This document shows, in pieces, positions 40,723-46,078 of a DNA stretch of 46,078 nt. A program made the position numbers and the translations under genes. How positions within the stretch are numbered: the stretch's first letter is position 1; every line of letters begins with the position of its first letter. The stretch comes from Actinomycetales bacterium UBA1383 (GTDB lineage: Bacteria > Actinomycetota > Actinomycetes > Actinomycetales > Actinomycetaceae), in NCBI GenBank assembly GCA_002305415.1, contig DBQX01000095.1, positions 1 through 46,078 of the forward strand, written 5' to 3'. Under the pieces are notes generated by a model. That model was not told the origin of the DNA. It searched no databases and saw only the letters and a program-made list of their open reading frames with translations.

Positions 40723-43700
40723 TGGCCATCCCGCGACGAGTGGCGGCGCTCGTGGTCAATTCCACGAAGGCGGACGGCGGCACCGGCTCGCTGCGCCGCA
40801 CGCTGACCGCGGCAGTGGCCGCGGCCGGATGGGAGCCGCTGTGGCTCGAGACCACGTCCGCCGACCACGGGAGGGGCGCCGCCGCGCGGGCTCTTCGAGA
40901 GGGTGCGTCCCTCGTCCTCGTGTACGGCGGGGACGGCACGGTGCGCGAGGTCACCGGGACGATGGCCGGTTCCGGAGTACCCCTGGGCCTGCTCCCGGCC
41001 GGCTCGGGGAACCTGCTGGCCCGGGCCCTCGGTGTGCCGGTGACCGACCTGGGGGCCGCGCTCCGGATCGCGCTGCACGGCCGCGATCGTCCGATCGACG
41101 TGGCGCGCGTCGCGGGAACGGATCCCGTGGAGCGCTTCTGCGTCATGGGAGGCGTGGGCCTGGACGCCGCCATGATCCGGGACGCGCCCGAGCGGTGGAA
41201 GGCGCTCCTCGGCTGGCTCGCGTACCTCGGCGCGGCGGTGCGGAACCTCGGTCTGCCACGAGTACGCGTCGAAGGACCCCTCCACCACGTACCGGAGGAT
41301 GCCGACTTCGGGGTTTTGGTTGCCCTGTCGGATGATCCGGCCCTCGCGTTGCGCGATGTCCGCCGGCCGCCACGGGCAATCCAAGTGGTGCAGTGCGACC
41401 GCGCGGGCCTGCACGTTCGTGCCCACCCCCATCTTCTGCGTGGAACCAACCAGGACGTCGACGTGGCCGGACCGGGCGGCGGCGAACAGGCGCTCCTTCT
41501 CCACGTCCGTCTTGGCGTCGTGGATGAACTTGACCCCGTCCCGCGGCAGGCCGCGGGCGACCAGTTGGTCCCGTAGCTCCTGGTACACGTTCCACCCGTC
41601 GCCGGGGGTGCCGAGGTCGCAGAACACCAACTGCAACGCCCCCCGCTGCGCGGATTCTGCGCCGGTGGCGACGTCGACGAACACGTCCTCCCGGTGCGCC
41701 TGCCAGATGCCGGCGATGCGGTCGGCGGCCACCTCGACCTTCGCCGGCACGTCGTCCTCGAGGAGTGCGTCACGGTTGACGAGGCGGACGTCGAGGGCGG
41801 CTTTGCGGCCGTCGGTGGAGATCTTCAACATGTTGTCCTCGGCCGGTTCCACCTGCCGGGTGTGCACCCGCTCCGCCCGCTCCCCCAACTCGGCCACGTA
41901 GTCGACCAGCGCGTTGGTGGGGGTGATGACGACCGTCTCCGGCAGCCGCTTCCCATCCGCCCGCACCGCCAACTCCGGTACCGGGAGGTGCAGGTCGTCG
42001 GCGGTTTTCACGTCGGCGAAGGTGTGCCACGTCCGCAGCATCTCCGGGACGTTGCCGAACTTCGCGAACCGGGTCTTCTGCCGGTACGCACCCCCGCCGG
42101 TGGGGGCCATCTCCACCTCGGTCACCAACTGCCCGAACGTCGCGGCCCACCGGTCAAACTCCAACACCCCGGCCTGTTCGAGGAGGTCGGGGCGGAGGTA
42201 GCGCTGCATGACGTGCGCCTCGGTCACCGAGTTCGCGATCGGGGTCGCCGTCGCCCCGGTGATCACCCGCTCCCCGTGCGTCTGCCGGAGGTAGCCGATC
42301 TTCATGTGCAGGTCGGTGGCGCGTTTCGAGCCGGTGATGTTCGCGTCCTGAATGTTGGAGACCGTGCGGAGGTTCTTGAAGTCGTGCATCTCGTCGACGA
42401 CGAGGTAGTCGATGCCGGTGTCCTCGAAGGACACGCCGGGTTCCTGGGGTCCGTCGAGGGCCTTCTTGATGGCCTCCTCCTGGCCCACCACGATGCGTTC
42501 CAGTCGCTTCACCGTCAGCCCCGCACCCTGTTCTTTCATGCGCTCCAACGCGGCCCGCAACGAGGAGACCTCGCGGTCGAGGTACTCTGCGGCGGTGTCG
42601 CGGCGGACCCCGATCCGCTCGAACGCGCCGCGGGTGAGGATGACGGCGTCCCAGTCGTTCGTGGCCGCCCGCGCCACGAAGGTGCGGCGGGCGTCGCCGC
42701 GCAAGTCAGCGCTGGAGGCGGCGAGGATGCGGGCCTGCGGGTACAGCTGCAACCACTCCCGGGTGAACTGCTCCAGCATGTGGTTCGGCACCACCACCGC
42801 CGGCTTCGCCACCATCCCCAAGCGCCTTAGTTCCATCGCGCCGATCACCATTTCGGCGGTCTTGCCGGCGCCGACCTCGTGGAACAACCCGACCGCGGGT
42901 TCGTTGATCATCCGCGCCACCGCCGCCCGTTGGTGGTCCCGCGGGGTGAACGACAACGCGAGACCCGGCAACCGCAGCCGGGTGCCTTCGGGGTCGTAGT
43001 CGCGCAGGACGAGGGCGTTGAAGCGGTGGTTGTACTCCCGTGCCAGCCGGGCGGCCCGGTCGGGGTCCTCCCACACCCACTCGCCAAACCTCTCCTGCAA
43101 GAGCGCGGCTTTCTCCTGGGCGGCCGCGGTCGCGGTCGGGTCGACGACGCGGCGGCCGTCGTCGTCCGGGGGGAACATCACCTGGATGGTGCGCTGCTCC
43201 AAGACGGCCTGGAAGATGCGGCCGGCGGGCATCCGGTCGGTGCCCCACTGCTCGGTGGCGCGGATCCCCCAGTCCCCACCCTTCACCGCCCAGATGGCGC
43301 CGGCACCGTTCTCCACCACCACATACGAGTCCTCCAACAGATCCCGGAGGAACTGTTCGTGGTCCTCGGCGGGGATCCATGCCGCCCCGATGCGGGCGTC
43401 GATGTCCTCCGGCCCCAAGTCGGGGGGAATGACCCCGCGCAGGGCGGTCACGTTCGTCGCGAAACGTGGGTCCTCCTCGACCGCTGCTTGGGCCTGCTCG
43501 AGCTTGATGCGGACGTTCCCGGAGAGGTACTCCGCCCGAGTCACCAACCCCCCGCCCGGCACGTCGTACACCGAGTCCCCGAGCTGGGTACGCGCCTCCC
43601 CAGGGTCCACTCCGAGGAGGTGGGCGATGTGGTCCAGATCCACCCGCCCGCGGGTCTCCAGGGTGATCGCCAGGGCGTCCTCCGCGGTCTCCGCGCCCAG

Positions 43701-45275
43701 CACCTCGTGCGGCGGGTTCACCGTGCGGGTCAGCAGCAGCGCGGCCGGGGTGGCCTGCTGGGTGGCCTCGTCGAAGTTCTCCAACGCCTTGACCAGCGGC
43801 CCGAACGGATCCTGCTTCAGAAGGCGTGGGGCCGGCGGCGATACCCGTGCAAGGAGCTCCTCGCCGGTCTCGGGGTGGGTGCGGCCGGTGCGGCGTTCAG
43901 TGAACCGGTTGACCGGCCCCCACCGCTCCACATACCCCTCCCACGACCCCCGCAGCGCCTCCCTGGCCGCCGCGAGCTCCGCGGTGTCCTCCAAGGTGCC
44001 GGCCTCGAGCGTGAGCAGGGCGCGGGCCTGATCCCGCAACCCCAACAGCGCGGCGAACTCCGCCTGGTGGGTCTTCGGCACCGGGAACGGCTCGAACACC
44101 CCATTGGCCAGCCGGGTGAACTCCCCGGTGGCCGGGTCATGCTCCAGGTGACCGTCCCACAGGTCGCTACCGGCCGCGGCGACCCGCACCGGCGCAGCCG
44201 CCAGCTCCTCCGCGCGCCGCTCGGTCGCGCCCAGGCCGAGGGTGTGCGCGGTGGCCACGATGCCGTCCAAGGACGCGCGCACCTGGCCGGCGACCTCGGC
44301 GCCCGGGGTGGCGGTGAGGCCGTAGGTGTTCTCCCCGTACATCCCATGGCCCACGTACTCCTCCCCGAGGACGTGCTCGGGGAACAGCTCGAAGTAGTGA
44401 TTCCGCCGGATGGTCTCCTCGCCGACTTGGTGGGGGCCGACGGTCTCCCACGCGGTACTCAGCGGTTCCCGGCCGGGTTCGCGGCGCCGGAAGACCAGGA
44501 CGTCGGTGACGACCTCGGTGCCCGCGGTGCGCCGGTGCGCCCCCGTCGGCAGCCGGACGGCGCCGAGCAGGTCCGCCAGCGCGTTCATCTCCCGACGCGC
44601 CGCCGGGCTGGTCGCGTCCAGGGTGTAGCGGGACGACAACACGACGGCCACCCCACCCGGGCGGGTCAGGGCGAGGGACTTGAGAATGAAGTGGTCGTGC
44701 AGCGAATGGCCGCCGGCGTTGAACGTCGGATCGTGCAAGGTCACATCCCCGAAGGGGACGTTGCCGATCGCTCCGTCGAAGAACCCGCGCGGGAGCCGGG
44801 TGTCGGCGAAGGACTCGGTGCGGACCTCCGCGTCGGGATAGAGCATCCGCGAGATGCGCGCCGTGGTCGGGTCCAGCTCCACCCCCGTGACCGCGACGCC
44901 CTGGGGGGCGACGCCGAGGAAGTTCCCCGACCCGGACCCGGGCTCCAGCACCCGCCCCTCGTGCAGGCCGAGGTCGACCACGGTCTGCCACATGGCGTCT
45001 ACGAACGCGGCATCCGTGTAGTGCGCGTTGATCGTGGTCCGCCGCGCCGCCCGGTACCCGTCCTCCCCGACCATGTTGCGCAGCTCATCCCGCTCCGCCG
45101 CCCACCTGGGGTCGGCGTCGTCGAAGAACCGGGGCACCGCGCCCCACCCGGTCCACCCCGCCACCACTGCCAGGTTCTCCGCGGTGCGCGGGACGGTGCC
45201 GTCCTCGAGTGCCTGGAGGGTGCGCAGCGCCTCCATGTTCCGCCGCGCCCGGCCGACCTCCCCCACCCCCACCAA
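40602..45275 (-). CDS. Large DNA methylase-helicase (DarB/SNF2 type), C-terminus lost at junction
   Basis: The frame is open for about 1557 codons, but only the first about 1341 residues (45275 to 41252) are real; the rest is antisense to the lipid-kinase and thrE genes. The N-terminal part is a methyltransferase with an SAM loop VLEPGSGSGNFLG and catalytic GNVPFG (about residue 170, NPPF-like). It is followed by a long spacer and a superfamily-2 helicase: HEVGAGKTAEM (about 800), VVDEMHDFKNL (about 960), GATATPIAN and REGRIIRQGNQNPEV (about 1313). Relatives on plasmids, phages and ICEs (DarB-like) block restriction. The start is uncertain; GTG 45272 or 45266 or ATG 45236 are options. Confidence 0.8.
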   Translation of the reverse strand: MVGVGEVGRARRNMEALRTLQALEDGTVPRTAENLAVVAGWTGWGAVPRFFDDADPRWAAERDELRNMVGEDGYRAARRTTINAHYTDAAFVDAMWQTVVDLGLHEGRVLEPGSGSGNFLGVAPQGVAVTGVELDPTTARISRMLYPDAEVRTESFADTRLPRGFFDGAIGNVPFGDVTLHDPTFNAGGHSLHDHFILKSLALTRPGGVAVVLSSRYTLDATSPAARREMNALADLLGAVRLPTGAHRRTAGTEVVTDVLVFRRREPGREPLSTAWETVGPHQVGEETIRRNHYFELFPEHVLGEEYVGHGMYGENTYGLTATPGAEVAGQVRASLDGIVATAHTLGLGATERRAEELAAAPVRVAAAGSDLWDGHLEHDPATGEFTRLANGVFEPFPVPKTHQAEFAALLGLRDQARALLTLEAGTLEDTAELAAAREALRGSWEGYVERWGPVNRFTERRTGRTHPETGEELLARVSPPAPRLLKQDPFGPLVKALENFDEATQQATPAALLLTRTVNPPHEVLGAETAEDALAITLETRGRVDLDHIAHLLGVDPGEARTQLGDSVYDVPGGGLVTRAEYLSGNVRIKLEQAQAAVEEDPRFATNVTALRGVIPPDLGPEDIDARIGAAWIPAEDHEQFLRDLLEDSYVVVENGAGAIWAVKGGDWGIRATEQWGTDRMPAGRIFQAVLEQRTIQVMFPPDDDGRRVVDPTATAAAQEKAALLQERFGEWVWEDPDRAARLAREYNHRFNALVLRDYDPEGTRLRLPGLALSFTPRDHQRAAVARMINEPAVGLFHEVGAGKTAEMVIGAMELRRLGMVAKPAVVVPNHMLEQFTREWLQLYPQARILAASSADLRGDARRTFVARAATNDWDAVILTRGAFERIGVRRDTAAEYLDREVSSLRAALERMKEQGAGLTVKRLERIVVGQEEAIKKALDGPQEPGVSFEDTGIDYLVVDEMHDFKNLRTVSNIQDANITGSKRATDLHMKIGYLRQTHGERVITGATATPIANSVTEAHVMQRYLRPDLLEQAGVLEFDRWAATFGQLVTEVEMAPTGGGAYRQKTRFAKFGNVPEMLRTWHTFADVKTADDLHLPVPELAVRADGKRLPETVVITPTNALVDYVAELGERAERVHTRQVEPAEDNMLKISTDGRKAALDVRLVNRDALLEDDVPAKVEVAADRIAGIWQAHREDVFVDVATGAESAQRGALQLVFCDLGTPGDGWNVYQELRDQLVARGLPRDGVKFIHDAKTDVEKERLFAAARSGHVDVLVGSTQKMGVGTNVQARAVALHHLDCPWRPADIAQREGRIIRQGNQNPEVGILRYVVEGSFDAYSWQTEVPHRRAEVREPAEERLPPLGRVPDHGGVQAHASHDAEALHGIRSRDARHVDRTIAAVQRDPERGPQVGHRHTEGPGQQVPRAGREQAQGYSGTGHRPGDLAHRAVPAVHEDEGRTLSKSPRGGAPPVVGGRGLEPQRLPSGRGHCRGQRAAQRAGAAVRLRGIDHERRHSSRDGHQRRASFAGSSSARARGVSIAGSSASRSRSVATGSEKYGT
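40722..41252 (+). pseudogene. Diacylglycerol-kinase-family gene, cut off at the 41.25 kb junction
   Basis: The first about 177 residues are a normal DagK/LCB5-family lipid kinase: VNSTKADGG near residue 13, VYGGDGTVREV with GGDG (69-72) and GLLPAGSGNLLAR (89-101). Family members have about 300 residues with a C-terminal beta-sandwich. After about 41252 the frame stays open to 41576 but reads antisense of the helicase gene and matches nothing. The C-terminal half is therefore missing. It could be truncated by insertion or deletion, or by an assembly join. ATG 40722 overlaps the thrE stop. Confidence 0.75.
41252..41253. other. Sharp junction between two truncated genes
   Basis: Left of about 41252 the plus strand codes for a lipid kinase (…AAVRNLGL); right of it the minus strand codes for a helicase (…SFDAYSWQT). 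Each gene stops making sense exactly where the other begins, within a few bases. No target duplication or IS element is visible. Confidence 0.65.
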
Positions 45276-45322
45276 CGACGGCGCCAGGGCCCGATCGAAA
45301 CGACCGACGACGTCGGGCGCTG

Positions 45323-45628
45323 TTACGGGTTCGGTGTCTCCTCGGGGTCCTGGTCCGGTTCGTCGTCGAACTCCCGGATCGCGTACACCCGTTCCCCGAG
45401 GATCTTCTCCTCGGCCATCAACCGGTCCATGTTCAGCCGGCCCACCTTCTCCAGGTAGTCCTCGCCCGGCCGGTCCGGTTGCCTCAGGTCGAACGCGAGG
45501 TCCACGATCTCGTCCGCCAAGGTCTCCCCCAAGGTCGAAAAGAAGTCCTCGGGATTCGGGAGCTGGCGGTAGGCCTCCGGGCGCCACGTCCGCCAGTGTT
45601 TCATCGCGATCGTGCCGTACCTGTTCAT
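45323..45628 (-). CDS. Small helicase-associated hypothetical protein (TnpV-like)
   Basis: This 101-residue protein starts MNRYGTIAMKHW behind a perfect GAGGAGG six nt before ATG 45628. Mid-sections DPEDFFSTLGETLADEIVDLAF-like (here NPEDFFSTLGETLADEI) and YLEKVGRLNMDRLMAEEKIL are helical, the tail is acidic (DDEPDQDPEET). Small proteins with this opening commonly precede the DarB-like helicases on actinobacterial plasmids, phages and ICEs; the function is unknown. It lies about 50 bp upstream of the helicase gene and is probably its operon partner. Confidence 0.7.
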   Translation of the reverse strand: MNRYGTIAMKHWRTWRPEAYRQLPNPEDFFSTLGETLADEIVDLAFDLRQPDRPGEDYLEKVGRLNMDRLMAEEKILGERVYAIREFDDEPDQDPEETPNP

Positions 45629-45959
45629 CCCGAACCTCCTCGCTCTGCCCCCACAGGGCCTCCAGGTCGAAGGCCAACTGGCCTCCACCGGTTCCCGACG
45701 TCGATCGTCCCAACCCTCTGCTCCCCCCTGCCGACCACGCCATAATCGCGACCGGAATTCGTCCCGTTTCGGGACCGTTTGACCCTCTCAGGGCCGCTCA
45801 GCCAACCCGAACCACCCCTCTTGGGCCCCTCCGCGGCGGTGATGTTGTCCCAGACGCCCTCAGCGCCCACCCCGTCGCCGCCGATGGCCTTGCCGCGATT
45901 GTTGTGATTGCTACCAATCACCTCATTCACAGCATTGGGAGCATTCACCGCATTTCCGG
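45629..45959. other. 331-bp non-coding stretch with inverted and direct repeats
   Basis: GTGATTG (45904-45910) and CAATCAC (45915-45921) form a perfect 7-bp inverted repeat with a CTAC loop. Next to it CATTCACAGCATT (45924-45936) and CATTCACCGCATT (45942-45954) are 13-bp direct repeats with one mismatch and 18-bp period. GTCCCG/CGGGAC (45761-45775) is a further 6-bp inverted repeat with a TTT loop. The segment from about 45890 to 45955 is clearly less GC-rich. It may hold an operator, iterons or a transfer origin, and the promoter of the helicase operon. Confidence 0.5.
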
Positions 45960-46078
45960 TCACCGGCTGATCCCGGGGGCGGTGCGGCCCTGCTTGGTCC
46001 AGACCCGGTCGCGCCACCACTGGTCCTCCACCGCCCGCCGATCCGCGAACACCTTGAATCGCCCCGGGTCTGATGGAG
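45960..46078 (-). CDS. C-terminal end of an unidentified gene
   Basis: The last 39 codons of a minus-strand gene enter from the right edge. The residues (RFKVFADRRAVEDQWWRDRVW, then GRTAPGIS, TGA at 45960) are charged and Trp-rich with normal codon use, unlike the alternative frame over the same bases. The rest is outside the window and the family cannot be told. Confidence 0.45.
   Translation of the reverse strand, partial: PSDPGRFKVFADRRAVEDQWWRDRVWTKQGRTAPGISR

Noticed and set aside
45625..46020. 131-codon minus-strand open frame ending with an ATGA overlap at the start of the small helicase partner
   Set aside because: Its residues are Gly/Asn/Arg-rich without any family pattern, it lies over the repeat-bearing non-coding stretch, and at the right edge another frame (45960-46078) has a better protein-like composition.
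1..46078. tRNA, rRNA or CRISPR array
   Set aside because: No T-loop motif with a cloverleaf, no rRNA-like stretch and no regularly spaced repeat of 24-40 bases was seen.

Overview
The window reads as chromosomal DNA of a high-GC actinobacterium. The evidence is the uniformly GC-rich coding sequence, several leaderless genes with a TANNNT -10 about 6-7 nt before the start codon, the pgsA-like/DUF881/Sbp/DUF881/GarA/FtsR/MerR block known from mycobacteria and corynebacteria, two LLM-class (F420/FMN type) oxidoreductases, and a LigC plus Prim-PolC repair pair. A family-level assignment cannot be made safely from sequence reading alone.

Layout. 1-1861: end of a probable mobile element, with a tyrosine recombinase, a small XRE-like regulator and a cut-off zinc-ribbon gene in one overlapping operon, bounded by an AT-rich palindromic patch. 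1862-9788: housekeeping block with a conserved hypothetical gene, a short Hsp70-family ATPase, a degenerate ornithine-carbamoyltransferase-like gene, two MerR regulators (one FtsR), the FHA protein GarA/OdhI, DUF881-Sbp-DUF881, a CDP-alcohol phosphatidyltransferase and a DUF4126 membrane protein. 9816-18418: an LLM oxidoreductase, an ABC exporter with a duplicated permease, a beta-helix lipoprotein, a GH13 trehalose-synthase-like enzyme coupled to a second LLM oxidoreductase, and a GAP-family membrane protein. 18422-25138: a tight minus-strand run of six genes holding an amino-sugar cassette (left-handed beta-helix protein, GlmM, a NagB-like protein, a nucleotidyltransferase) followed by an NTF2-like protein and a repeat-built membrane protein. 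25199-31647: TrkH potassium transporter, SRPBCC protein, Lon-related protease with a Usp-like partner, siderophore-interacting flavoprotein and a NifX-like protein. 31716-35650: a very large secreted BNR-repeat protein split by a one-base frameshift. 35964-40722: a repair cluster (HhH-GPD glycosylase, LigC, Prim-PolC), MobB and the amino-acid exporter ThrE.

41252-46078: a sharp junction where a diacylglycerol-kinase gene and a methyltransferase-helicase gene cut each other off. Beyond it the sequence is plasmid/ICE/phage-like: a giant DarB-type methylase-helicase, its small partner gene, a repeat-bearing non-coding stretch and one cut-off gene. This is either an element insertion or deletion end, or a chimeric assembly join.

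The most unusual content is (i) the amino-sugar cassette, whose GlmM does not look actinobacterial and whose NagB-like enzyme has Arg where NagB has a catalytic Asp, (ii) a carbamoyltransferase relative that lost both substrate-binding signatures, (iii) the glycosylase/LigC/Prim-PolC grouping, and (iv) the 41.25 kb junction. No tRNA, rRNA or CRISPR array was seen.
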